From positions 1,178,001 to 1,242,000 of the forward strand of contig NZ_CP121112.1 of the NCBI RefSeq assembly GCF_029625295.1: a stretch of 64,000 bases of DNA, in the 5' to 3' direction. How positions within the stretch are numbered: position 1 is the first letter of the stretch; each line of letters begins with the position of its first letter. The stretch comes from Flavobacterium gyeonganense. Lineage in GTDB: Bacteria; Bacteroidota; Bacteroidia; Flavobacteriales; Flavobacteriaceae. The notes under the pieces are model-generated. The model made no database searches. It was given only the letters and a program-made list of their open reading frames with translations, and was not told where the DNA came from. Below are positions 1-7,742 of the stretch, piece after piece. Made by a program: the position numbers and the translations under genes.

Positions 1-560
1 CTAATCTCCAAAAAGCTTTAGATAGTAAATATCAAATTGCAGAAATTAATCATCACGAAATTACTGAAGATACAAGAACCTGGTTTCAAACCTATAAACC
101 CATTTTATTGATTTTCTTTTATATCAGTTTGGTTACAGTTTTGATTCAGTTCACAAATCATCATTTTGATTTGATGCAGGCTATGCAGCACTTTATGGCA
201 GGTTTCTTTATTGTCTTCTCATTTTTTAAATTGCTGAACCTAAAAGGCTTTGCAGAAAGTTATGCCATGTATGATGTTCTGGCAAAAAGAATTCCGGTCT
301 GGGGATACGTTTATGCTTTGTTAGAACTTGGATTAGGAATTGCTTATCTGGTGAATTTTAGCCCGATATTTACAAATACAGTTACATTTATTGTTATGAG
401 TGTTAGTATTATTGGTGTTTTACAATCGGTTTTGAATAAAAAGAGGATTCAGTGTGCCTGTTTGGGAGCTGTTTTTAATTTACCTATGAGTACTGTAACG
501 ATTATAGAAGATGGTTTGATGATTTTGATGAGTTTGGCAATGCTTATTTCGCTGCTATAA
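1..560 (+). CDS. MauE/DoxX-type membrane protein, 3' part (5' end outside window)
   Basis: The reading frame is open from the left edge (codons from base 3) to the stop at 558-560, so the gene starts upstream; the TTG at 108 is internal. The first visible residues (NLQKALDSKYQIAE) look like the end of a small heavy-metal-associated (HMA) fold. Four hydrophobic segments follow, then a CACLG motif near the C-terminus that is typical of the MauE/DoxX redox-associated membrane family. In Bacteroidota such HMA-MauE fusions often lie next to metal or thiol-redox genes, and the next gene encodes a Cys-Cys-rich exported peptide. The substrate cannot be told from the sequence. The membrane family assignment is good; the HMA part is an inference from a few residues. 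Confidence 0.75.
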   Translation, partial: NLQKALDSKYQIAEINHHEITEDTRTWFQTYKPILLIFFYISLVTVLIQFTNHHFDLMQAMQHFMAGFFIVFSFFKLLNLKGFAESYAMYDVLAKRIPVWGYVYALLELGLGIAYLVNFSPIFTNTVTFIVMSVSIIGVLQSVLNKKRIQCACLGAVFNLPMSTVTIIEDGLMILMSLAMLISLL

Positions 561-649
561 TTTAACTAAATCTTGAGAATCATCCAACTAAATCTTATTA
601 TATTTGACCGGATATCGATAGCAACAAAACAATTAAAACTATAAAAAAA

Positions 650-799
650 ATGAAAAAACTATTTACCGTATTAGCGATCGCCTTGTTTACCATTAGTCTT
701 CAGGCACAGGAAACCAAACCAGCAAAAGAAAAAGCAAAAAAAGAATCTTGCTGTAAAAAGACTGCAACAGAAAAAAAATCCTGTTGTGTAAAAAAATAA
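650..799 (+). CDS. small exported Cys-Cys-rich peptide (49 aa)
   Basis: This is a 49-codon ORF starting at ATG 650 and ending with TAA 797-799. Residues 1-20 form a clear signal peptide (MKKLFTVLAIALFTISLQAQ), leaving a mature part of about 29 residues. That part is rich in Lys and Glu and carries two Cys-Cys pairs (ESCCKK and KSCCVK). It follows the MauE-type membrane gene with a 90-nt gap and is closed by a good terminator, so the two are probably cotranscribed. Paired cysteines in a tiny periplasmic peptide suggest metal binding or thiol buffering; this is inference. No named family is recognised. Confidence 0.7.
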   Translation: MKKLFTVLAIALFTISLQAQETKPAKEKAKKESCCKKTATEKKSCCVKK

Positions 800-815
800 T
801 AGAATCTATTTCAAC

Positions 816-845
816 AAAAAAGACCTCAATTAAGGTCTTTTTTTA
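816..845 (+). terminator. rho-independent terminator after the Cys-Cys peptide
   Basis: Inverted repeat AAAAAGACCT / AAGGTCTTTTT with a short loop, followed by a T-run, 17 nt after the stop codon of the peptide gene. Confidence 0.8.
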
Positions 846-864
846 TTTAGGTTTATTTATAAAA

Positions 865-1317
865 TCATTTCAAACGAACGCTCCACTCAAAATCCATTTC
901 AGAAACCTGAACACCTTCTTCATTTGTCCCTATGGATTTCATCCAGAACGTCTGCCCTTCTCCTGTTTCGATGGTTTTCCTGATAGCATCTGCAATTAAA
1001 TGCCCGTCGTTGCAGACAAATGTAATTCTGCCAGTGGCTTTTTTGGTGAAGTTTCCTTTATTGTTGGCAACTAGCATTGAAATTTTCCTTCCGCTTTCCT
1101 GAATTTGTGAGATTACCAAAGCTCCGGTTGTTAATTCTGCTGCCATTGCCTGAACTGCAAAATACATAGAGTTAAAAGGATTTTGATTGATCCACCTGTG
1201 TTTTACCGTTACCGTACAGCTGTTTTGATTAATAGCTTTAACACGTACCCCGCAAAAGTAAGCCGAAGGTAATTTAAACAACACAAATTTATTGAACTTA
1301 GAAACTGAAACTGCCAT
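865..1317 (-). CDS. DUF4442-type hotdog-fold protein (putative thioesterase)
   Basis: A 150-residue protein when started at the ATG at 1317 (MAVSVSKFNKFVLFKL). The longer ORF to 1404 adds 29 residues unlike the family, so the inner start is preferred. The segment NQNPFNSMYFAVQAMAAELTTGA matches the helix and strand around the active site of the hotdog-fold YiiD_C/DUF4442 family, related to PaaI acyl-CoA thioesterases. It is cytoplasmic and its substrate is unknown. It is convergent with the peptide gene upstream and separated from it by a terminator. Family confident; enzymatic role inferred from the fold. Confidence 0.8.
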   Translation of the reverse strand: MAVSVSKFNKFVLFKLPSAYFCGVRVKAINQNSCTVTVKHRWINQNPFNSMYFAVQAMAAELTTGALVISQIQESGRKISMLVANNKGNFTKKATGRITFVCNDGHLIADAIRKTIETGEGQTFWMKSIGTNEEGVQVSEMDFEWSVRLK

Positions 1318-1509
1318 GAGATGTTTTTCATGTAAAAATACAAAAAAACTATGCATGCACAATAAATTGTTTTGAATTCCAAATATCCCCAACAAAATCA
1401 GCATCTAAAAAAGAATTTAAGTCAATAAAACTTAAAATTCAAATTATAATTTTGTTAAAATTTTGTTAATATATGGTACTATGCAAAACAAGATACTGTC
1501 TTTTAGATA

Positions 1510-1517
1510 TATATTTG
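1510..1517 (+). promoter_or_regulatory. candidate -7 box for the DUF4870 gene
   Basis: TATATTTG matches the Bacteroidota -7 consensus TAnnTTTG and lies 28 nt before the ATG at 1546. No convincing TTG -33 element is seen at the usual distance. Confidence 0.4.
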
Positions 1518-1545
1518 CATAAGAAATTACTATATACTTTTAATC

Positions 1546-2025
1546 ATGGAAACATCAACACCACTCATCATGGAAAAAACACCAGAAAAGAACACAGCAG
1601 CATTTACTCATTTGAGTACTTTAAGTCAGTACATTATTCCGTTTGGGAATTATATTTTTCCACTTATCATCTGGACAAGCTATAAAGATAAATCTGAATT
1701 TACAGATCACCACGGAAAACAGGCTTTGAACTTTCAGTTAAGCTTATTGCTTTACACTTTGATTTTAGCACTTATTGCAATCCCGATTTTTGTGACTGTG
1801 GTTTTACAAAATCTTCCAATCGAAGCAATTATTAACGATGAAGATTTTGTTATTAGAAATTTTAATTTTGAAGGAAATATTGGTCTTTTAAGTATTGGTG
1901 CAACAGCCGTTTTACTTTTTGGGGTTTTAAAATTTGTTGAATTCTTTTTAGTGATTTATGCTTCGATAAAAGCTTCGAACGGAGAATTATACAAATATCC
2001 GCTAACGATTCCTTTTATAAAATAA
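1546..2025 (+). CDS. DUF4870 (Tic20-like) membrane protein
   Basis: A 159-residue protein. Residues 1-25 are polar. A segment with YIIPFGNYIFPLIIW is followed by FTDHHGKQALNFQLSLLLY, the signature of DUF4870, in which a conserved Asn/Gln-rich helix follows the first membrane segment. Further hydrophobic segments lie at about 65-90 and 115-140. A second possible start lies at Met9 (1570). This is a small integral membrane protein of unknown biochemical role. In Bacteroidota, DUF4870 genes often sit upstream of PadR/PspC modules, as here. Confidence 0.85.
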   Translation: METSTPLIMEKTPEKNTAAFTHLSTLSQYIIPFGNYIFPLIIWTSYKDKSEFTDHHGKQALNFQLSLLLYTLILALIAIPIFVTVVLQNLPIEAIINDEDFVIRNFNFEGNIGLLSIGATAVLLFGVLKFVEFFLVIYASIKASNGELYKYPLTIPFIK

Positions 2026-2054
2026 TCTGCTAACCATTAAAAGTTATAGAATCC

Positions 2055-2143
2055 CAAGTGCGCTAGCCCTGACAGAAGCGGCATCCTTTTACTGGCTCCT
2101 TTAGCCAGTAAAAGATAAAGCGGATGGCAGGAAGCAGCTCCTG
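2055..2143 (+). repeat. structured intergenic element 1 (candidate RNA / dispersed repeat)
   Basis: A perfect 12-bp hairpin (2086-2097 with 2103-2114, 5-nt loop) is flanked by short arms that also pair: CCTG at 2068-2071 with CAGG at 2128-2131. Between arm and hairpin are the single-stranded-looking blocks ACAGAAGCGGC and AGCGGATGG. The same layout with different arm bases recurs at 46451-46577. From memory such elements occur many times between Flavobacterium genes and may correspond to a described flavobacterial RNA motif (possibly flavo-1); I cannot confirm this here. Strand is assumed to follow the flanking genes. Confidence 0.6.
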
Positions 2144-2148
2144 AAAAA

Positions 2149-2211
2149 ATCAATCATCAATCAAATCATCAATCAATCAAATCATCAATCAATCAAATCA
2201 TCATCAATCAA
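2149..2211. repeat. short tandem repeat upstream of padR-like gene
   Basis: The tract is built from CAATCAATCAAATCAT-type 16-nt units (about three imperfect copies, themselves made of AATC/ATCA tetramers). It ends about 40 nt before the PadR start codon, so copy-number change could alter promoter spacing. Confidence 0.75.
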
Positions 2212-2250
2212 AAAACGAATTGTTCAATCAAAAAAAAATGAAATGAAATT

Positions 2251-2583
2251 ATGAACATTGAAAACACAAAAGCACAGATGCGCAAAGGTGTTCTTGAGTT
2301 TTGCATCTTATCAGTATTAAAAGAAAAAGACGCATATACATCTGAAATATTAGACACTTTAAAAAACGCAAAATTATTAGTTGTTGAGGGAACTGTTTAC
2401 CCTTTACTTACCAGACTAAAAAACGACGGTTTACTGAATTATCGCTGGGAAGAATCGACCTCTGGGCCACCAAGAAAATATTATGGTTTAACCGAAATAG
2501 GACAAACATTTTTAAATGAATTAAGCGGAACCTGGACAGAATTATCAGATGCCGTAAAACTAATCACCAATCAAAATCAATAA
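2251..2583 (+). CDS. PadR family transcriptional regulator
   Basis: A 110-residue winged-helix protein. MRKGVLEFCILSVL followed by DAYTSEILDTL and VVEGTVYPLLTRLKNDG is the classical PadR N-terminal HTH and wing, and PPRKYYGLTEIG is the conserved wing/dimer strand. It lacks a long C-terminal helical domain, so it belongs to the short PadR subfamily. Its stop is 3 nt before the PspC gene, so they are one operon, and the regulator probably represses its own operon (envelope-stress module). The tandem repeat immediately upstream may matter for expression. Confidence 0.92.
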   Translation: MNIENTKAQMRKGVLEFCILSVLKEKDAYTSEILDTLKNAKLLVVEGTVYPLLTRLKNDGLLNYRWEESTSGPPRKYYGLTEIGQTFLNELSGTWTELSDAVKLITNQNQ

Positions 2584-2586
2584 GTC

Positions 2587-4301
2587 ATGAACAAAACAGT
2601 AAATATTAACTTAGGCGGTATGTTTTTTCACATCGATGAAGATGCATATTTAAAATTGACACGCTATTTTGACGCTATAAAAAGATCATTGAACAACTCA
2701 TCCGGACAAGATGAAATTATTAAGGACATTGAAATGCGTGTTTCTGAACTTTTGACAGAAAAACAAAAAAGCGAAAAACATGTTGTTGGCTTAAAAGATG
2801 TTGACGAGGTGATTGCGGTAATGGGACAGCCTGAAGATTATAGACTTGAAGACGAAGAAAATGCTAATCAGTCTTTTAATTATGATAACAGAAAACACAA
2901 AAAACTATACCGCGATAAAGAAAAAGGTATGATTGGTGGTGTTGCTACCGGGTTAGGACATTATTTTGGAGTTGATGCTGTATGGATTAAAATCGTGTTC
3001 TTAATATTTGTTTTTGCAGGTTTCGGAACCGGAATTTTAGCTTATTTCGTATTATGGGTTGTAACTCCTGAGGCGGTTACAACATCAGAAAAATTGGAAA
3101 TGACAGGAGAGCCGGTAACAATTTCTAACATCGAAAAGAAAGTTCGCGAAGAGATTGACTCATTGTCTGAGAAATTCAAAAATGCAGATTATGACAAAAT
3201 GGGAAATCAGGTAAAGTCTGGAGCTGAGAGAATAAGTAGTTCATTTGGAGACTTTGTTATGACAGTTTTTAAAATCTTCGCAAAATTTTTAGGGGTTATT
3301 CTTATTATGTCCGGAGTTACTGTTTTAATATTATTACTAATAGGTGTCTTCACTTTAGGGACAAATGTCTTTCTGGATTTTCCTTGGGAAAACTTTATTG
3401 AAGCCGGAAATTTTACTGATTATCCAATCTGGTCATTCGGTTTATTAATGTTCTTTGCCGTTGGAATTCCGTTTTTCTTTTTGACGCTTTTGGGTTTCAA
3501 ATTATTGTCACCAAATACAAAAACTATCGGAAATATTGCAAAATATACCCTGTTAGCTATTTGGATTATTGCCGTTGCCATTGCAATCAGTATCGGAATC
3601 AAACAGGCTACTGAAATATCATACGATAATAAAACAGTAGAGAAAAAAGTAATCAACATTGCTCCTAATGATACACTATATGTAAAGTTTAGATATAATG
3701 ATTACTATGCGAAAGACTTAGATCATCATAAAGAGTTTGAGTTTGTACAGGATTCTGCCAATAATGCTTTAATTTACTCAAATGATGTTCGTTTGCACGT
3801 ATTGCATACCGACCAGGCTGCTCCTTATTTACAAATAGAAAAAGCGCCAGAGGAAACTCGTTTGCAAGTGCTAAAAAAAGAGCAGAAAAAATCAATTATA
3901 ACATTGATATTAAAGGAAATTATTTAATTTTGGATAATTATTTTCTTACAGACGTTAAAAATAAATTCAGAGGTCAGGAAGTTGACGTATATTTGTATTT
4001 ACCAGAAGGTCAATTATTTAAACCGGATGCTTCGATACAGGATTATGATGACTCTGAAAATGATTTTTTCAACTTACACTTTAGCGGTAACTACAACTAT
4101 AAAGTAGAAGGTTCTAAAATAAAATGCCTGAACTGTCCAGCTGATGAGGATGAAGACAATGATTTTGAAGAAGATACTATAGCAAATGATACTGTAAAAG
4201 AAGTTTCAATTAAAATTAACGGGCAAGAAGTTTTAAATGCAAAAAAAGGCAAAGGAAAATTAACCACTGATAAAAACGGAGTTATTATCAAAATTAACTA
4301 A
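2587..4301 (+). pseudogene. PspC domain membrane protein, split by a -1 frameshift
   Basis: Frame 1 runs from 2587 to a stop at 3927 (446 aa); the same protein continues in another frame to 4301. Reading on after residue E418 with one extra A in the A5 run at 3839-3843 gives ...IEKSARGNSFASAKKRAEK..., which fits the family and restores a product of about 571 aa. Features: N-terminal segment with a VSELL coiled region (1-95), PspC domain (about 105-165, KGMIGGVATGLGHYFGVD), a segment with several membrane helices (about 220-350), and a C-terminal region with an acidic patch (CPADEDEDNDFEED). It acts at the inner membrane in stress response. It is cotranscribed with padR and the GIN genes. Probably intact in the organism if the indel is a base-calling error. 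Confidence 0.85.
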
Positions 4302-4307
4302 AAAACC

Positions 4308-5039
4308 ATGATAAAAATAATCATTCATATTACGAAATTCATTATTGCAACTATCACTGCATTATTGTTTGCCTCATGTAATTTTAATATAAACTCAATT
4401 GAAGGCAGCGGAAATGTTACTACCGAAAAAAGAATTGTTCAGGGTGATTTTAAAAATGTATCTGTCAGCAATGCCATAGATTTGGTAATTGAACAATCTG
4501 ATTCTACAGAAATTATCGTTGAAGCAGACGATAATATCCAAAAAGAAATTACAACAAAAGTTGAAAACGGAACTTTGATCATTTCATGCAAATTCAGTTC
4601 GTTTAACAATGTAACCAAAAAAGTTACTGTAAAAATGCCGGTTATTGACAAAATCGAAGCTTCGAGCGCCTCATCGGTACAAAGCAAAAATGTACTTCAG
4701 GGAGAAAATATACATCTGGATGCATCAAGTGCTTCTACAATAGATGTTAATATTGAATCTGACAATATCTCTTTTGAATCCGGAAGTGGCAGTACCATAA
4801 ATGTACAAGGAAAAGCATTAAAAATTAAAACATCAGCTTCTAGTGGCTCCAGCATTAATGCAGAGAAATTATTGGCTAACGAAGTTGAAGCAGAAGCGTC
4901 AAGCGGAGCCAGCATAAGTGTGCATCCTATTTTACGATTAAAAGCAGATGCATCAAGCGGAGCAAGCATTAATTATGATTCATCTCCTAAAACAATAGAA
5001 AAATCAGAAAATTCAGGAGGAAGTATCAGTCAGGGATAA
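4308..5039 (+). CDS. head-GIN domain lipoprotein (DUF2807)
   Basis: A 243-residue protein with a lipobox (LLFASC, Cys24), so predicted to be a lipoprotein. The rest is the head-GIN (DUF2807) beta-helix domain: IEGSGNVTTEKR starts it, and ASS-type turns recur at about residues 118, 139, 158, 177, 197 and 215, a period of 18-21 residues expected for stacked beta-helix coils. It lies 6 nt after the PspC gene. The family is thought to work in envelope or polysaccharide-associated processes, but no activity is established. It ends in SENSGGSISQG. Confidence 0.9.
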   Translation: MIKIIIHITKFIIATITALLFASCNFNINSIEGSGNVTTEKRIVQGDFKNVSVSNAIDLVIEQSDSTEIIVEADDNIQKEITTKVENGTLIISCKFSSFNNVTKKVTVKMPVIDKIEASSASSVQSKNVLQGENIHLDASSASTIDVNIESDNISFESGSGSTINVQGKALKIKTSASSGSSINAEKLLANEVEAEASSGASISVHPILRLKADASSGASINYDSSPKTIEKSENSGGSISQG

Positions 5040-5096
5040 ACACTATTTAAGTGTTAAATATAAAAGAAATCATTCATCAAAAGTGGATGATTTTTT

Positions 5097-5104
5097 TATA
5101 TTTG
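5097..5104 (+). promoter_or_regulatory. candidate -7 box for second GIN gene
   Basis: TATATTTG fits TAnnTTTG and lies 22 nt upstream of the ATG at 5127. This suggests the second GIN gene can be transcribed separately from the PadR-PspC operon. No clear -33 TTG. Confidence 0.4.
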
Positions 5105-5126
5105 TCAAAATCAAAATTTAGAATTA

Positions 5127-5960
5127 ATGAAAAAAAATACAGTCTTGTTCTTACTACTATTAGTTACAACTTTAACTTTTGCCCAAAAGAGGGAAAAAAT
5201 AAAAGGTTCTAAAATTGTTACCACATCCATAAAAGAAGTTGGTGATTTTGATGCTCTTGAAGTAGATGATAATATTGAAGTGTATCTTGAAAGAGGCGAA
5301 AAAAACGAAATAAAAATCGAAGCCGATGATAATTTACACGACATTATCGGAATGGATTTAAGAGAAAAAACACTTCGTTTGTACACTTCAAAAGAGTCTA
5401 CGATTTTTAAAAAATTGTCAGTCCGCATTACGTATACAAAATCATTATCAAAAGTTATTACTAAAAATGACGCTATAGTTTATGCTATTCAGGAACTTCA
5501 GTTAGATGATATTACATTTAACAGTTTTGATTATTCTAAATTATTTCTGAATGTCAATGCTAAGAAATTCAGTTTAGTTGCTGATGATAAATCTAAATCG
5601 GAAATAAATTTAAAAGCAGATGAAGGATCTTTACAATTAAGCAAAATCTCCTCTATAAAATCTTTAGTTTCTGCAATTAAATTCAAATGCGATTTATACC
5701 AGAAAGCAAACGCTGCAATTGAAGGTGTCGCTGAAAAAGGAAGTGTTCGTATAGATAACAATTCCGTTTTTACCGGAACAAAGTTTAATATAAAAGAAGC
5801 CAGTTTTACTGCTGAAAATAATGCAACAGGAATTTTAATGGCAGAAATTTCGATTTCACTTGCCATTGGAGACAAAGCCGAGGTTTCGCTTTTAGGAAAA
5901 CCAAAAATAGAACTTACTCGTTTTAGTGAAGAAGCCAAATTGATTAAGAAACTTAAGTAG
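5127..5960 (+). CDS. GIN domain-containing exported protein (DUF2807)
   Basis: A 277-residue protein with a type I signal peptide (MKKNTVLFLLLLVTTLTFAQ). The stretches VGDFDALEVDDNIEVYLE and EIKIEADDNLHDII are the GIN/DUF2807 start, sharing the same motif order as the preceding lipoprotein (its DLVIEQSDSTEIIVEADDN). It is therefore a divergent paralogue without the Ser-rich turns. Predicted periplasmic or outer-surface beta-helix protein of unknown activity. It is 87 nt downstream of the first GIN gene and has a candidate promoter of its own. Confidence 0.85.
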   Translation: MKKNTVLFLLLLVTTLTFAQKREKIKGSKIVTTSIKEVGDFDALEVDDNIEVYLERGEKNEIKIEADDNLHDIIGMDLREKTLRLYTSKESTIFKKLSVRITYTKSLSKVITKNDAIVYAIQELQLDDITFNSFDYSKLFLNVNAKKFSLVADDKSKSEINLKADEGSLQLSKISSIKSLVSAIKFKCDLYQKANAAIEGVAEKGSVRIDNNSVFTGTKFNIKEASFTAENNATGILMAEISISLAIGDKAEVSLLGKPKIELTRFSEEAKLIKKLK

Positions 5961-5993
5961 TTAGATTTATTTCATAAGTCGTTCATTTTAAAG

Positions 5994-6500
5994 ATGAGGA
6001 AAGAAAGAAATTTACTCCGCAAAAACTGGCCTGATTTAAGAGCAGAAATAACTGCAGTAATTATTCAAAATAAAATTCCTAAAGAGGATTTTCGTCCATT
6101 ATCTGTAAATGAAGACTGGAAACAAATTGAAAATAATATTATAGAAGCATTTTGTCTTTATACACCTAACAAAACTCCCTGGCTTTGGAATAACTTTAAA
6201 CTTGATACATTTTCAACTTCAAATTTTATTGATAGACCCGAAACTTACTTAGACAAATTAGTTGAAGAAAAAGAAAAGGTTTGATATATTGTTAATGAAA
6301 CAATTAATGAAACTGATAAGTTTTGGTTTTATGAAGGTAAAATAAAAACAATACAAACCATTATTGATAAAAGTTGGTTTGATGAACTTTATATTGTATC
6401 AAAGAAGTACAAATGGTTAATTGCTATCAATCATCATGATATTTTAATTGCAACCGGGGAAATAATGCCGGATAAATTAAGAAAATTGGAAATAAGATAA
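5994..6500 (+). pseudogene. small uncharacterised gene interrupted by an in-frame TGA
   Basis: The frame from ATG 5994 stops at TGA 6282-6284 after 96 codons (…EEKEKV). The same frame then continues without interruption for another 71 codons to TAA 6498-6500 (YIVNETINETDKFWFYEGK… to …RKLEIR). The two parts read as one protein of about 168 residues with a stop where Trp (TGG) would fit (KV-W-YIVNE), a single G to A change. The C-terminal half has the look of a compact cytoplasmic domain (WLIAINHHDILIATG). It may belong to DUF6756; that is from memory and unsure. Function unknown. Confidence 0.65.
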
Positions 6501-6504
6501 ATAC

Positions 6505-6541
6505 AAAAAATCTTCGTCTAAAATTTAGACGAAGATTTTTT
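6505..6541. terminator. bidirectional terminator between the broken gene and trxB
   Basis: ATCTTCGTCTAAA / TTTAGACGAAGAT forms a 13-bp stem with A and T runs on both sides, between convergent genes. Confidence 0.85.
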
Positions 6542-6593
6542 ATAGATAAGCTTTATGATTTCAAAAATAGAAAACCTGAAGAAACTCTTTAAA

Positions 6594-7541
6594 TTATTCT
6601 TTAGCTGCTAAATATCTTTCTGCATCAAGTGCTGCCATACATCCAGTCCCCGCAGCAGTAATCGCCTGACGATATACATGGTCTGCAGCATCACCTGCTA
6701 CGAAAACACCCTCAACATTTGTTTTAGATGTTCCCGGAACATTGATAATGTAACCAGTTTCGTCAAGTGTGATATAATCTTTAAATATATCTGTATTTGG
6801 TTTGTGACCAATAGCTACGAAAAATCCTGTAGCAGGAATTTCAATAACTTCAGCGGTAGTTTTGTTCAAAGCTTTAATCGCATGTACTACATTTCCGTCA
6901 CCTAAAACTTCTACTGTGTCATGATTCATTAAAATCTCAATATTTTCAGTTTTACGAACGCGTTCTTCCATAATTTTAGAAGCTCTGAATTTTTCGCTTC
7001 GTACCAGCATCGTCACTTTTTTACAAAGTTTTGATAAGTAATGTGCTTCTTCACAGGCAGAATCTCCTGCTCCAACAATTACTACTTCCTGATTACGGTA
7101 GAAGAACCCATCACAAACCGCACAGGCAGAAACTCCCCCACCCATATTCAGATAATGCTGTTCTGATGGCAATCCAAGGTATTTAGCTGAAGCACCTGTT
7201 GAAATAATTACGGTTTCACAGTGCAATTCTATCTTATCGTTAATCCAAACTTTATGAATATCTCCTGAAAAATCAACCTTTGTAGCCCATCCGTCACGTA
7301 TATCCGCCCCAAAACGTTTTGCCTGTTCCTGTAACTGGATCATCATTTCCGGTCCTGTAACCCCATCAACATAACCCGGAAAATTTTCAACTTCATTTGT
7401 CGTTGTCAACTGACCTCCTGGCTGCATTCCTTGATATAAAACCGGGTTCATATTTGCTCTGGCAGCATAAATAGCAGCAGTGTAGCCTGCCGGACCAGAA
7501 CCAATAATAAGGCATTTAATTTTTTCGATTGTATCTGACAT
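6594..7541 (-). CDS. trxB: thioredoxin-disulfide reductase
   Basis: A 315-residue FAD/NADPH enzyme that reduces thioredoxin, in the cytoplasm. The FAD-binding GSGPAG is at residues 14-19, the redox-active disulfide CAVC at 140-143, the NADPH-binding GAGDSA at 157-162, and the C-terminal FAD motif GVFVAGDAAD near 280. Length matches bacterial TrxB. It is transcribed alone, convergent with the broken gene to its left, and has a TAnnTTTG-like box (TATTTTTG on the minus strand, 7572-7579) about 31 nt before the start. Confidence 0.97.
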   Translation of the reverse strand: MSDTIEKIKCLIIGSGPAGYTAAIYAARANMNPVLYQGMQPGGQLTTTNEVENFPGYVDGVTGPEMMIQLQEQAKRFGADIRDGWATKVDFSGDIHKVWINDKIELHCETVIISTGASAKYLGLPSEQHYLNMGGGVSACAVCDGFFYRNQEVVIVGAGDSACEEAHYLSKLCKKVTMLVRSEKFRASKIMEERVRKTENIEILMNHDTVEVLGDGNVVHAIKALNKTTAEVIEIPATGFFVAIGHKPNTDIFKDYITLDETGYIINVPGTSKTNVEGVFVAGDAADHVYRQAITAAGTGCMAALDAERYLAAKE

Positions 7542-7742
7542 AATATTATGGTTGTGTTAATAATTATGTTGCAAAAATAAGTTTTTATTGTTGGAAAAAA
7601 TAATACGATTAATCAGTTTTTATTATTCTAAAATAGAGAGCTGTAAATCTGTTATATAAAACACATTTGACAAATTAAGAAGAAAATTAACTGAGACAAG
7701 ATTACAGAATTATCCTGAAAAGCAACTAACTTTTTTAAATTT

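Noticed and set aside
1473..1685. 70-aa ORF overlapping the DUF4870 start
   Set aside because: Overlaps a well-supported gene in another frame and has no recognisable features.
2149..2211. CRISPR array
   Set aside because: The units are short and contiguous without spacers; no cas genes are present.
3420..3659. Antisense ORFs opposite pspC, GIN, mutL, ffh and other genes
   Set aside because: They mirror coding bias of the true gene, have no family signature, no start context and no conserved neighbours.
3873..3879. Programmed -1 ribosomal frameshift in pspC at the A7 run
   Set aside because: Frame comparison places the break earlier, in the A5 run at 3839-3843, because the restored frame already matches family-like sequence (KSARGNSFASAKKRAEK) before the A7 run.
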